From: Staphylotrichum longicolle
Lineage: Eukaryota > Ascomycota > Sordariomycetes > Sordariales > Chaetomiaceae
Assembly: GCA_019096155.1 (NCBI GenBank)
Contig: JAHCVI010000001.1
Coordinates: forward strand, 15,153,243-15,217,242
Direction of reading: 5' to 3'
DNA length: 64,000 nt
The translations under genes were made by a program, and so were the position numbers. The notes under the pieces were generated by a model. It searched no databases and was not told the DNA's origin. It saw nothing but the letters and a program-made list of their open reading frames with translations. Shown in pieces: positions 1 to 11,460 of the stretch (position 1 is the first letter of the stretch; every line of letters starts with the position of its first letter).

Positions 1-883
1 GCTGTTGCAATATCCTGGCCTTGCCCTTGCCACGCCCCTGCCATGCGCCCCCGAGCAACTGCCTTGATCAGTAAGAGTTGGGGGGTGGCACCGTCCCTGC
101 CGTGTCCCGCCGCTAGATCCGCAACGGCAGGTCCCAGGAGCAGCAGTCTTGGCCTGCATCTCGCCGGTTGAAGTCCCCCGGCCAATCACGCTGAGCCGTT
201 TCCCGCATCGGCGAGCGCTGCCGGAGCTAAGATAACTCAATTTGCGCCTTCCGTGCTGGATGACCCCGCCTGCGATTGCGATTGCGATTGCGACTGTTGC
301 TGCAGCTGCGATTGGGGAATGCCATGCAGGCACGATGGCTGCCCCAGTCGTGCTCACCTGCTCATCTTGGAGCGCCGCCGGCTGGGCAGCAGCCTGGGCA
401 ACCGCGCACGGAAACTCACTTCACAACGCGCTCTTATCACATGGGGAGCCCCCTCCCAACATCCAAGTCCACACGTGTACCCCACATCATGGTATCATCC
501 ATGGACGAGGGTGGAACGAGTGCAAGTGTGCAACCCGCAGTGGTCTGCATTGACCTGACATGTCAAAGTTGAGGTTTGGTGAACACGGGTGTGACGAGAA
601 ACCCGACAACCGGGTCGTTGGAACAGAGGTGTGCTGCGCAGAGAACCAACAGAGCTCATCCCATGCGATGCGAACTCGGCTAACAGCAACGTGAATGGCA
701 GATAGTTTTGTGTTACATTGGACAGTTCAAAAAACAACAAGCCGTATTCAGGACTAGCTCTCTTGTCCAGTGACGTCACCGGCATCTTCACTCTCACTCT
801 GTCACTTTCAACCACCCCGACTCGCCTTCCTGTTACACACACCGGAACTCCACACACGTCCATCCCATCGCCAAGAAGCCAAG
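1..883. other. gene-free upstream region of the pyrophosphatase gene
   Basis: No convincing coding region was seen. Overlapping short frames at 242-572 come from a TGCGAT-type hexamer repeat near 271-294 and have no recognisable protein character. The right end is the promoter and 5' leader of the pyrophosphatase gene and contains a palindromic CRE-type site. Confidence 0.6.
771..778. promoter_or_regulatory. CRE/ATF-type palindrome TGACGTCA
   Basis: A perfect 8-bp TGACGTCA lies 106 bp upstream of the pyrophosphatase ATG. Fungal bZIP factors of the ATF/CREB class bind this palindrome, so stress- or nutrient-linked control is possible. The site is seen directly; its use is inferred. Confidence 0.45.
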
Positions 884-1972
884 ATGCAGACGGCATCTTC
901 GGACGACAAGAGGGAATACTCGCTACGGCGATCGGGCCGTCCCTTCACCAAGGACTTCCGCGTCTTCTTTGAGCGCACTCACGACAAGGTCCCCGTGTCG
1001 CCCTTCCACGACATCTCCCTCTACCATGACAAAGAAAATGGCGTGCTGAACATGGTGGTTGAGATCCCGCGGTGGAGCAACGCCAAGTTTGAAGTACACC
1101 CCTCACCCACCCTCTCACTTCCTTTGTAGTACATCCCCTAACCCAGCTCCACTTATCCCCCCCTCTCCAGATCTCCCGCAACGAAAGCCTCAACCCGATC
1201 CACCAAGACACGCTCGACTCGCGACCACGCTTCGTAAAAAGTACCTTCCCCTACAAGGGCTACATCTGGAACTACGGCGCCCTGCCGCAGACCTGGGAGG
1301 ATCCGCACCGCACCCACCCGGACACCCACGCCCGCGGCGACGACGACCCGCTCGACGCCTGCGAGATCGGCCGCGCCATCGCCCGGACGGGCGCCGTCAA
1401 GCGCGTCAAGCCGCTCGGCGTGCTCGGCCTGCTGGACGAGGGGGAGACGGACTGGAAGGTGCTCGTCATCGACGTGGAGGATCCGCTGGCCGACAAGGTC
1501 CACGATGTACACGACGTCGAGACGCATTTTCCGGGGTTGTTGGATGCGACGAGGGATTGGTTTAGGGTGTACAAGATCCCCGATGGGGGGAAGGGGAATG
1601 ACTTTGCGTTTGGTGGGGAGTGGAAGGGGAAGGGTTATGCCGAGAAGGTGATTGGGGAGTGTGAAGACGCTTGGAAGAAGCTGATAAAGGGGGAGGCGAA
1701 GAAGGGGGAGATTTCGTTGTGAGTTTCCCAAGGGGGAAGGTGCTTTTTGAAAGCGGTTGATGCTGACTGGAACCAGAGACAACACCACGCTGAAGGGCAC
1801 GCCGGGAAAGTTGGATCCTGAAAAGGTGCATTTGCCTAAAGACGAGCATATGTCACCAGCGCCGGTTGACGAGGACCTTGACGAGTGGTTCTATGTCGAC
1901 AGAGATGCTGTGGATGCCGAAGAGGAGCCTTTGGAGGGGAGTGACTTGCGGATCGTCTTGGAGCTGGGCTAA
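884..1972 (+). CDS. inorganic pyrophosphatase (family I, soluble)
   Basis: It hydrolyses PPi to two phosphates and so drives biosynthetic reactions forward. Three exons are inferred: 884-1093, 1171-1718 and 1777-1972, giving 317 residues. The junctions keep frame (GTACAC/CCAG, then GTGAGT/CCAG completing a Leu codon). The family signature DDDPLD lies near residue 116 and is followed by the conserved stretches LLDEGETDWKV, FPGLL and WFRVYKIPDG. Yeast Ipp1 is about 287 residues, so this protein is somewhat longer, mainly at its acidic C-terminus. The start ATG sits in a CAAGATG context with a short N-terminus, and no clear mitochondrial presequence was seen. A second, organellar or paralogous pyrophosphatase cannot be excluded. 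A CRE-type palindrome lies 106 bp upstream. Confidence 0.93.
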
Positions 1973-2475
1973 AGAAATGAAGTTATGGGAGCATTTAACA
2001 TGAGTCGATGACGACGATGGCTCTTTGTAGGAAGGGAAGACTGGAGCGTCGATTTTGTATTTTCAGTTGTGGCCTGACTAGGTACCTAGTCCTGAAGACC
2101 AAACCGATCATCTTGGGTTTGCTGTCGTCAATGACAGTAGTAAAATGATCTAATTTTGGGGAGATCACTGATCACTGATGATATAGTATTATACGCAACA
2201 TTGGACAGATGGTCGAAGATACGAAGTGCCTAGCTGTCACGTTGATATCACACCCGTCGGCATTTGCCGGCGCAATAATAGCTACATCATTGGTGTGCCG
2301 CAGGAGACCACTGTCCCAAAAGGACATGGCGCAACGTGCGCCACCGCCGTCAGCCCAAGGCAGTGATGAACATAATTAGATGAGCGACGCGCTCTGTCCG
2401 TTCAGCTGAAGAGGGGTAATCCAACACCCTTCCCCTCCATGCCTCTGTCGGCACATCGCTGCCATCGGTTTGGCC
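1973..2475. other. intergenic, no gene seen
   Basis: This holds the 3' flank of the pyrophosphatase gene and the promoter of the ankyrin gene. Only short antisense shadows of the downstream gene are present. Confidence 0.6.
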
Positions 2476-4754
2476 ATGGCGGAACTCGTCGCCATAGTTG
2501 GCGCTGTAAGCGCCTTCGCGAGTCTTGTCGATCTCTGCATAAAAGTGACAAAGTCCTTGAATGAACTGCGCGAGGACTTCGTCGACGCCATCGATGCCCT
2601 CAAATCTGTGCGGGCCGATGTCGAGGCCTTCGGCTCCATCCTGCGCCAGATCGCGAACCATCTCGAGGAGAGGCAGAGGACGGGAGGTGAGCGCTGCCGT
2701 CGCGCAACATATGAACATCTCCTTAGGATTGCCCTCAACTGTGCGACGCCGTTGCTGGGCTTGCAAGCAGTCCTATCCAAGTTCGAAAACTACTCGGATC
2801 TCGAGGGACGTGGCCGTGCAATCCACATCCCGATCATCAGGATGCGGCTGAGATGGATAATGGAGCAGAAGAAGATCCTGAAGATCCAGCAGGGTTTAGA
2901 AAAGCAGAAAAGCACTCTCAACACCCAGCTGCTCGTTATACTAGTGTGAGTGCAATCGGAAACCCTCTTCGCAATGAAATAAGAAACGTTCGTCCTAATA
3001 TATACTCGCATAGGACGGGGGACAGCCAGAACATTCAAGAGTCTCCAGTGCAAAGAATCGAACAAGCCGACCTCGCGACCACTCAAGCCGTGGAGGATAT
3101 TGCCCCTCCGTCAGCAGAGGAACTTGCCGCGGCTGTTCCAGTTCTCTGCCAACCACGTGGCCTGCCAGAGGCCGCACCCGGCAACGAAGCGGCGGGAAGT
3201 CAACGGGCGGAAAGTCAACAAGCCGAAAGTCAACTGACGGAGGTTGTAGCGGCGGGAGTTCAAGCAGCGGGGGTTGAAGCGGCGGAAAGTCAACCGACCG
3301 GAGGCCAACCGACGGAGAGTCAACCGGCGGAAAGTCAACCAGCGGACAGTCAAGCAGCGGACAGTCAAGCAGCGGACAGTCAAGCAACTGACACCGAGCC
3401 TCAACTGCCGCAGCAGCAGCAGCAGCAGCTACAACAGCAACCCTCCTCGGCAAGCTTGCCACAGCAGCCACAGAGCCATACCCCCAAACCCAGGCGCATT
3501 CCCCTCCGCCTCTCCAACAACGCTATATTTTCGGCCATAGCATCAGGTGACAACGCCATCCTCCTACGTGTCCTCCAGAGTGGCGTTGAGCTGGTGACTG
3601 AGAGGGCCAGCGATGGCAGCACTCCTTTACAAGCGGCTGTGCTACACAACCACGAGGAGATTGTCGTCACCCTGCTCTTCTTCCGCGCCGACCCCAACGC
3701 CGGCGGCGGCTATTACCGTTCGCCCCTTTTGGCTGCCATCAACCGCGAGCGCCCTCGACTGGTCAAGATCCTGCTCGAGGCGGGGGCAGATCCCAGCGCG
3801 CCCGGTGTCATCCAGGCGGCCGCGGAGAAGAATCTAGAGATACTGAAACTTTGCCTCGCAAAATATGACCCCTTTGAGTACAACATCGACATCAATTCGT
3901 TCTACCCATCGGGACCAGGCGCCATCAACGGAAAGACGCCCCTGATCGCAGCCTGTGTGACCGGCAACGTCGACGTCGTCCGGTTCTTGCTGGAGGAAGC
4001 CCACGCTGACCCGACGGTCATGTTCCCTGGGAATTGTGTGCCCGAACTGCGCAGCGCTCTCCATGCGTCCGTCATGCGCCAGAATGAGGCCCTCCTTTCG
4101 CTTCTTCTCTCCTTCATTCCCGACCCCAACGTTTGCAACGACATAACCCACGGTCCTGGTCTTCTTCTGCACTGCGCCGTCAACACCGGTAACGCAAACA
4201 TCGTTGAGACGCTGCTTCGGGCTGGGGTCGACCCTAACGTCAGCGTCCCCATTTTTGGCACGGCACTGCATGTCGCTTGCAAGGGAGCTGCTCTGGATAT
4301 TGTTGAGTGTCTCCTCCGGCACAACGCCGATCCGAATATGCCCCCGCCTGGACTTCATCCAATCGAGCAGATATGCAATCCACTACATGCGGCCGCCTCT
4401 GTCGGCTCCGTCGCAATGCTGGACATGTTGCTCTCCCACGGCGCGGACGTTAGGCGGGGCGGCGGCGTTCTGTGGGTAGCCACGAGTCACGCCCATCTCG
4501 ATGTTATGAGACGACTTTTGGAGATGGATGGCGTGGACATCAACGAAAGTTGGCGGACCCCAGGTTATGACGTTACTAGAGGGACGCCTCTGCACTGCGC
4601 AGCTGGTATGGGAAATGCGGAACTCGTCAAGTTTCTTCTCGACCACGGCGCAGATCCCAATGTCAGCACGGCGTTCCTTGGCACACCACTTGATGTAGCT
4701 CTGAAGTCGAAGCATCACAAGTGCGTGGAGGAGCTGCTTGGCGATGGCGAATAG
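2476..4754 (+). CDS. HeLo-like (STAND N-terminal type) ankyrin-repeat protein
   Basis: Two exons, 2476-2945 and 3014-4754, encode 736 residues. The donor is GTGAGT and the acceptor CATAG, with a CTAAT branch point, and the join completes a Val codon. Residues 1-155 are helical and match the fungal N-terminal domain of STAND proteins (HeLo-like): a hydrophobic start MAELVAIVGAVSAFASLVDL, then a region ending in charged helices. Next come pentapeptide repeats of AESQP type (about residues 215-285), a Gln-rich stretch, and about ten ankyrin repeats from residue 330 to the end, with recurring LLxxGADPN units. In this family the N-terminal domain is a signalling or cell-death module and ankyrins bind ligands or partners. 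Unlike classical STAND proteins it has no NACHT or NB-ARC domain. Function in recognition or incompatibility is inferred only. Confidence 0.85.
3187..3400 (+). repeat. 15-bp coding minisatellite (about 13-14 units)
   Basis: Tandem 15-bp units of the type GGCGGAAAGTCAACC sit within the ankyrin gene and encode AESQP/ADSQA pentapeptides. Several units near 3350-3395 are identical, which suggests recent expansion. A CAG-rich tract follows at 3411-3470. Confidence 0.85.
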
Positions 4755-4983
4755 GGTAGGAAGCATAGGAGACAGCGTGAAGAAAAGATTTGATCCAATA
4801 GCTCTGTGGCTCCACGCCAAGCACGAAGCTCCAATTCTGTGAAGCTCCAACTCAATGTGAAGCTTATACCTCGGGTGTAATGCAAGATCCTCACTGCAAA
4901 TATAAAGTATAACCTTCCTCTTGATCCTCTATATTAGCCATATTGTACAAAAAAGTTACTACCCGAACGCCCAGAGGAATGGC

Positions 4984-5940
4984 TCAGACGATGCGGATGT
5001 CGCTGTTAAGTCTGCCATGATGCGTCGCTTTGTCGCCGACCCAGAGCTTTGGGTGGAAGATGGTGATGAGGACCGACATGATGCTGATCGGGATGCTATC
5101 GAGGGCAAAGAAAGCGCCCTCCATCGACGCAAGAGGGCCGTTGAAACCCTCGCTGAGCTCGGCAACTCGCCAAATGGACCGAATCAGTAAGCATGCAGCA
5201 GCCACCGTGCTTCCTGTTGTCGGTGTAACGTGTAAGTCAACATTCTGAGAAGATGGTAAACCACGCTGACTCACCCAGAACAAAGAATCGAGTCCTGTCC
5301 CGTTTAATTATCCACCGCGATCTCCGGTAAATCATTGCCAGAGCGCCACAAAAGATGGCTGTGAAGAGGACTTGGGTGGCAAGCCCTGCGATCATGAGAT
5401 GAACACCGAGCGGGTTCTCGGCGTAGATGGCAGCCAACGAGCCCCCAACGCCAATGAAGCAGAGCGAGATGAAATCCCCGAGAATGAAGAGTGCGGCAAA
5501 GAGGCGAGGGCTGATGTGCCAGAAGCGGGCGGCAGTGTAGTGCTGCTGGAGCGCCTTGATACCGAGGTACAGCGATGCGGAGAGGAAGGTAGGGCCAAGC
5601 GTCAACCCGATGATGTACCTGAGTAAAGAAAAGAACATATTTAGCGACCTGGTCTTGTTTCCTGTTATTCTTATTGGGTGACACTGCCTTACGTGATATA
5701 CCCGTTCTTGTCCTTGCGATTGTGCGAAAGCATCACTTTGGCTGCGTATCCAAGCACCTCCAGCAACAGTCCTCCAAGCATGCCGATTGCATAGCCATAC
5801 GACCGCCAGAAACGGCTTGTGAGGAGAATCTGTACAGCTAGTAGAATTGAAAACACAGCAAGGAAAAAAGCGTTTGGTCCGTACAACGGCACAAACGGGA
5901 GGACGCCAATGTTCGGCAAGGGGGGGCCTGTGGCATTCAT
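4984..5940 (-). CDS. RTA1-like seven-helix membrane protein
   Basis: Three exons on the minus strand, 5940-5693, 5618-5275 and 5213-4984, encode 273 residues. Donors are GTAAGG and GTGAGT, acceptors CTCAG and AACAG, and the frame is kept at both joins. Several hydrophobic helices are visible, followed by the typical RTA1 tail IRSIWRVAELSEGFNG, then MEGAFFALDSIP and FHPKLW. RTA1/RSB1-like fungal proteins are plasma-membrane proteins linked to lipid translocation, sphingoid-base export and resistance to toxic compounds. It is divergent from the Zn2Cys6 factor at 6320 with 379 bp between the start codons, so that factor may control it. Substrate unknown. Confidence 0.87.
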
Positions 5941-6319
5941 GGCCGACGGATCTTTGAGAGAATGAACAGATGATCAAGGCATCTCAAGCTGCTCTCTTTG
6001 ACTGCAGTCACACGAACTTATGTTAAGTTCACCATCGGAAACCCCCTGGGCTCTGTGAGCCCCTGAGCTCCCGAGCGGCGGGCGGTGCGTAAGAAGCTCC
6101 GCGTTTTCCCCGTCAAATCTCCGTCACCATTGGCCGTACCAGGGTCCACACTCCCCCACCATAAAACGCCCGCGGCCCTCCGTATCCTCCCTACGTCTGT
6201 CTCCTCCTCCGCTCCGTCTCTCCCCTGTCCGGCTACCAGGACCGGAGAATGACCGCGGGTTCTTATTAGTACCGCGGGACCACGGCCGAAGCCAATCGTC
6301 ATTTCAGGGGGAACTCAAG
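5941..6319. promoter_or_regulatory. shared divergent promoter, RTA1-like gene and Zn2Cys6 factor
   Basis: The 379 bp between two divergent start codons contain a CCAAT element on the minus strand (ATTGG at 6129-6133) and GC-rich stretches. No TATA box is obvious on either strand. Shared control of the two genes is inferred from the arrangement. Confidence 0.5.
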
Positions 6320-8213
6320 ATGCAACTGAAGCGGGGCATAGAGCGGGAGTCGTGTGACTTCTGCCACCGACGAAAGATCAAGTGCGACCGCTCGTCCCGC
6401 ATGGAAAAGGGCCATGAGTCGTGCTCACAATGCTCCTTGCGCCAGTTGGCATGTCGCCTGGACGACTCTGATGACGTTCGAATTCGGAACAAACGGCGGC
6501 AGACAAGTGCAACCGCATCCCACGCACACGCCTCATGTACCTATCCAGGCTCGACAGGTTTGCCCGGCACTCCTTCGCTCGTGTTGAGTCAGGAGAACAC
6601 CCCGGTTTCGCTACATGCACCAGAGGTGCCGAGGGATGATTCGCCACTCGAGTTTCCATTCCTCGAGGATCCGTTTGAACTGAGCCCAGACGCAATTCTC
6701 TTCCTCGACCAAATCTTCATGGTTGAGCCAACACTGCCTCACTACAATACCGAGCCGGGGGCTTCCCTCACTCAGCAACTCGTTACCACCGCAAACACCA
6801 CCATCCGAGACGAGCCCTGGCTCAGCTGCGGGCTAGACGCCGAGACATTGAAGAACTCCCTGCATGCCTATTTCGATCTCGCGGCGCTATGCCTTCCTGT
6901 CCTGTTCGAAGACGCTTTTTGGGAGGACTACCATGCTGGCCGATGCAGTCCATGCTTAGTCCTGGCCGTAGCATGTCGTGGCGTGCCCTTCACCACAACC
7001 CCCAACAAGTGGGAGATACAACAGATGCTGGCTTCCAAATTCAGAGAAGTCTTTCTCGAAGCCCAGAGGGCCCCTGCCGGCCACGCACCGGTCCGCATTG
7101 ACGATCTCGAAGCGCTGGCCCTGATGCTCAATTTCAACTACCGTTGTTCTACCGAGACTTCTCAATTCGACCAACATCTCGAGAGCCTCTTCTTGACGCA
7201 CGACTCGCTCGTCTTGATGACACTGCGAGGCTGTGCATACGATGCCGCGCAGCAAACGTCCTCATCCAGTCCCCTGGCTCCTCCTCCGCCGACTCGGCTC
7301 AACGACAGGGTTAATCTTCTCTTCTGGCACGTATACGGCCTTGACGCCTTCAGCAACTTGGACTATCGAACTACGTCTCGGATTAAGGACAGCGACCTTG
7401 ACGTACCACCGGGCCTGCTGCGACCAGAGAACGGGAGCTACGTGGATGCCATTCTCGCTCTGGCGGTTATTGCACGCAGCATCACGGAACGGTTGAACAC
7501 AGGCGTTGCTAGGCGGCACGGGTGCAAAAACGAGGATGTGCTATTTCTCTATGACGAACTTGCAGACTGGAGCCAAAACCGCTGTCCAAGGCAACTACAG
7601 AGGCCGCGTCAAGGGGCGGGAGAGGCCGCACCTTTTGCTTCCGGGATGAGCTCCATCCCGACTCGAGCACGACGGGCAATCTCGTCGTACAGCTACATCG
7701 AGCGGTGGTGTGGTTTGGAGATCAACTGCTATATGCAGATTGAGAATTTCGTCAACGAGTACGGCCTTCAGGACGCAGGCACCCTCCGGTCCGAGATGGT
7801 CTCGCACCGGTCGAGTACGAGGCTCTGCGAGCTGTGGACCAGGGCGCCGACGTTGCTTCATGGCTGGGGCGATACCAGAAACATCCAAAGACCAAACATT
7901 ACACTCCCTCGTCGACCTGGCACCCTCGATTCTGCGCGATGTGTGCAAGGGGCTCTGTGTGTGGACATGTATGCGTGGAAACAGGCTGTTGCGCGAATTG
8001 TCCTCGGAAGAGCCTCGCGTTTGGAACTACGCTGCAAGAAGACAAATGGCTGCGTCCCCTCCGGTGAAAGACTCCATGGTCACGAGTTACAGAAGAGCTG
8101 CCAGCGCATTGCGTGATGCCGTGGCCACGGCCGCCTCACATGCGGACACGAAACAGATCGTCGAGTACCTCGACGCGCAGATAGCGTCACTTGGAGGTCC
8201 TGGAGAAGAATAA
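6320..8213 (+). CDS. Zn(2)-Cys(6) transcription factor, frame-broken near the 3' end
   Basis: The first ~420 codons are open. The N-terminus has a binuclear cluster: C12-x2-C15-x6-C22-x12-C35-x2-C38-x6-C45, with basic residues HRRKIKCDR. The middle region resembles fungal transcription-factor middle homology domains (RVNLLFWHVYGLDAF, then YVDAILALAVIAR). The frame that continues to a stop at 8116 loses protein character after about 7590. Plausible coding moves between frames: RDELHPDSS at about 7642, EINCYMQIENFVNEYG at about 7720, VEYEALRAVDQ at about 7820, and LVDLAPSILRDVCKG at about 7906 running to a stop at 8213. No GT-AG introns of usable size explain these moves. The gene may be a recent pseudogene or carry assembly indels. 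It is divergent from the RTA1-like gene, a plausible target. Confidence 0.75.
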
Positions 8214-9771
8214 TGGTTATTACCCTCAGAATTGAGTTAACTGTTGGATGGAACCACTGCCCCAGAGCAGGGGGCCAACAAGAAGAGGAAATAGTCATCA
8301 TCGATCACCTCACCCTGCCGTTCATTTCCTCTGCCTGCAGTGAGCTAGTGACCTGAGCGACGGACTGCCATCCAGCCCTCTGTTCCATACATTTGAGACT
8401 CGACCGGAATGGAAAGTCTTGCACTACGCAGCGCCCACGTTGTTTCCCATCTGCGTCGCCTTGTTCAACCCCGCTCTCCCAGCTACTTCATTCTTTGATT
8501 GAGAGCTGAATCCTGCAATAAGCCCTTTACAGACACAGGATAACAGGGATTTCACCGCAGGTTTGCAGCAATTCCCTTGCTTATCAACGGTCACCGACTG
8601 GGAAACCCGCGATTGGACTCCCAGAAACATTCAAAGTTCGGTACCGCTGCGGCACACCACGGTCATCCGGTTGGTGCGCAATCCAGAAGTGAGCAGGCCC
8701 CTCTCAGCTCCGTTGTGACAGGCTTTGTTTTTGGCTCAGACTTGATGGTCAAGAAGATTGTTTAGCAGCCCTTTACTAGCCGTGCCGTCTTCTGGTTCAT
8801 GAGGGGATACTGCAATGCAAGACTATCTTAAGTTCTGGGCTTCTATACAGTAAGTCGACAGCAACGGAGCATCAAGGCAGAATCCTGATCCCCGTGCCGG
8901 ACGGCAAGCCGGCGGAAAACTGTACCATTATCGGGCCGTACCAAGTGCATCCCGTTGCCCGCCGCCAACAGGGGTTCGGGCAAACAACCAAGGTCTCTTC
9001 GTATTATTTCCCACGTGGGAAGAACACCGGCCAGGGATCAGACGATCCTTCTGCTCCAACCGGACGTATGATCCGGTTCGCGGATATCCGCACGCCTCCC
9101 TTCCGCGGTGGGATTTGACTCGACTTGACAAACACAGCTCCCTCGGTCCAACCATACAGTTGTTCTACGGAATCCAGTTTATTCAATTTACGACCCTGGG
9201 TATTCAAGCCCGTTGTTTGGGTTTTTATTGCGTATCTGAGCCGCTCAAGTGGGGAGGATGATAGCAGATTCTGCCCACAAGGTCCTTCGTTTGCGTCGTG
9301 TGTTTGGGGATCTGCATCTGCATCCCAGACTAACTGAAGAAACACCGAACCAACAATTACCTGCATCAGTCATCGGACATGGAAGCATTGGCGAGTCATG
9401 AGCGGCAGCTGGGCCCCTGGGCCACCCCTTACAAGGTTCCGGATCCCGTGTCCATCTTAGTTCACACCGAGCCATCCGTCTTGCAGGTTTCTTGTGTGAC
9501 CAGCCTACCCAGAAAACTTGGGATAGCTAACCGGTACCCGGTAATGAGAAGGTTGTTGGCTGGTCCAACCACATACCAGACCTTCAGGTGTACAGTTGGA
9601 TTACTCACCGGTCAGCAGTCGCTACCGTTGTTTTGGAGAGGGCCGGACTTCAGCTTCAGAGGAAGGATGCAAACCGTCAGACGAAGTGATGAACTTCCAG
9701 AAGAAGTCAAAATGCCTGATTTGTCGAGAGAACAGACGAATTTATGGCTCACCTCGTCGGACAGAGTTGTC
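8214..9771. other. intergenic, no gene seen
   Basis: Only short, overlapping frames without domain character were seen. The frame at 9379-9843 has no recognisable motif and runs into the TATA box and leader of the next gene. Confidence 0.55.
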
Positions 9772-9779
9772 TATAAATA
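9772..9779 (+). promoter_or_regulatory. TATA box (TATAAATA)
   Basis: A canonical TATAAATA lies 111 bp upstream of the ATG of the small secreted protein at 9890. The spacing fits a short 5' leader. Confidence 0.6.
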
Positions 9780-9889
9780 CAAGACGCGTCCCTCGAGGAC
9801 TTTAATCCAGTCATTTACTGCCTCCACGTTCACCCAGGTTTAGACGACTTGCAGACTTGGTGACAAACACTCGCAACCCTCTACTCGCA

Positions 9890-10287
9890 ATGGTCAAATT
9901 CACATCTGTTACCCTTGGCCTTGCTGCCATCATCACTAGTGCCCAAGCCGGCTTCAGAAAGCCATGCTATGCTCCATATGACACATGCGGTTGGTTACTG
10001 GTCAACTCCGAGTTTGGTAAATTTCCGTGTCAATCTGGATCTCCTCTCTTGTTCTGTGGTAGATGAAGAAGGGATAACTATCATTAACAACTAAACTTCT
10101 TCCAGGCTATGATCACTCCATTCTGCAAGACGCCACCGCGGCCGCTGGCCAAGACGCCACTAACGGCAGTGTCGTCTACAACGCCATCTACAACTGTCAC
10201 GCCGACGGCGTCATTATCTGGAACCATGGATGCGACCACGGATGTGACGGTGCTGTCTTTGTGCCCAATGCCAACTGCCGGGCTTAG
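9890..10287 (+). CDS. small cysteine-rich secreted protein (effector-like)
   Basis: Two exons, 9890-10016 and 10106-10287, give 102 residues. The donor is GTAAAT and the acceptor TTCCAG, with a CTAAAC branch-like element, and the join completes a Gly codon. Residues 1-20 (MVKFTSVTLGLAAIITSAQA) are a clear signal peptide. The mature chain of about 82 residues has six cysteines (26, 33, 73, 85, 89, 100), enough for three disulfides, and a CDHGCDG motif. I recognise no family. Small size, a signal peptide and an even cysteine count fit fungal effector-like or antimicrobial secreted proteins. A TATA box lies 111 bp upstream. The single-exon frame 9857-10066 is misleading because it reads through the intron. 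Confidence 0.82.
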
Positions 10288-10583
10288 AAAAGAAGAGAGA
10301 AATAGCGGACAAGATAAACAAATGGATGAAGGTCTGGTAGCATGGCTGGGTATCACCTGGGTTCTTGTGTCACTTTGTCCTCTGCACCCGCCAGTCGTCT
10401 ATATCATCCGGTATTTACTGAGAACTACCGCGTTCACACCATGTTTTCAAGACAGACGCCCAGACAGACACACACACCTGTCCAACGAGCACCACTCAGA
10501 TGGCCCGCCATCTGACCTCAGCAGCGATCGTCCCTACCCCCTCTCGTCCAAACCCTTCTCATCCCTCCCCACCCCATTCATCA

Positions 10584-11460
10584 TCACCTCAAGTACCTCC
10601 CCTCCGCACTCAGCTCCACCATCTCCGCCCACCCCCTCACGGGCAACTCTGCCCTCCCCCGACCATCCACACTCCCACTCCCACTTCCAGATGTCCAAGG
10701 AACCCCACGCCCACTCCCATCACTCTTGACATGCACAGTCGACATCGTCGCAGGGCTCCACGCCGTCTCGCTCGGCGCCGGCGGCAGCTCGTAACTCTCC
10801 GCGGCGGCGGCCGCCTCTCTCTCTGCGCGGCGCTTCCGCCGCCGTCGGCGGTGCACGCAGTAGACGACGAGCGCGAGGATGGCCAGGCCGAGGAGGCCGC
10901 CGAGCGTGGCGATGGCGGCTTTGGCGGCTGTTGAGAGAGGGGCGGCGTCGGTGGAGGAGGGCGCTGGGGAGGCGGGGGTGGAGGTCGAAGGGGGGTGTGT
11001 GTCTGTTGGTGTTGGGGCGGTCTGAGAGGGTGGGTGAGTATTAGTTAGATAGTTGGCGGCCGGGAGAGAGATGGAATGGGTGGCTTACCCCTGAGTTGGT
11101 CGCAAGTGTACTGCTAGTGGTCGCAACCGGAGGTGCTGGGTACCGGAATCGCGGCGAGTAGTCGGTGCTTCCGGCGTCCTCAACCTGGAGCTCGTAGGAA
11201 TCGGCGGCCAGGGTCGGCGGCGGCGTCCAGGTGTACTCCTGCCCTTCGTAGCCCGTGACAATCACAAAAACCAGCTGCAGATTTGCATCTGGCCCTTTCA
11301 TGAGCGAGACGGTCACTGGTCCTCTGTTGCCGCTCCATGTTATGGTAAACGGCTGGCCCTCTTGGATGTAGTACTCGCTGTTGGTGAAGGAGACGGCAGC
11401 GAACACGCGCGCTGAGAGTAACTGGACCAGCAAGATGACCGATATTACCGTCCGGAGCAT
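10584..11460 (-). CDS. Kre9/Knh1-like Ser/Thr-rich cell-surface protein with one membrane helix
   Basis: Two exons, 11460-11089 and 11021-10584, encode 269 residues. The donor is GTAAGC and the acceptor CTCTCAG, with an ACTAAT branch point, in phase 0. A signal peptide (about residues 1-21) is followed by a beta-sandwich domain of the Kre9/Knh1 N-terminal type: FTNSEYYIQEGQPFTITWSG, then VSLMKG and YTWTPPPTL. After it comes a Ser/Thr/Pro linker, a hydrophobic helix (AAIATLGGLLGLAILALVVYCV), a strongly basic stop-transfer stretch of His/Arg, and a cytoplasmic tail. Kre9-type domains are associated with cell-wall beta-glucan proteins. The helix with a basic tail suggests a single-pass membrane protein rather than a GPI anchor. 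Exact function unknown. Confidence 0.85.

Noticed and set aside
2476..4754. NACHT or NB-ARC domain in the HeLo-like/ankyrin protein
   Set aside because: No P-loop (GxxxxGK[ST]) is present between the N-terminal domain and the ankyrins.
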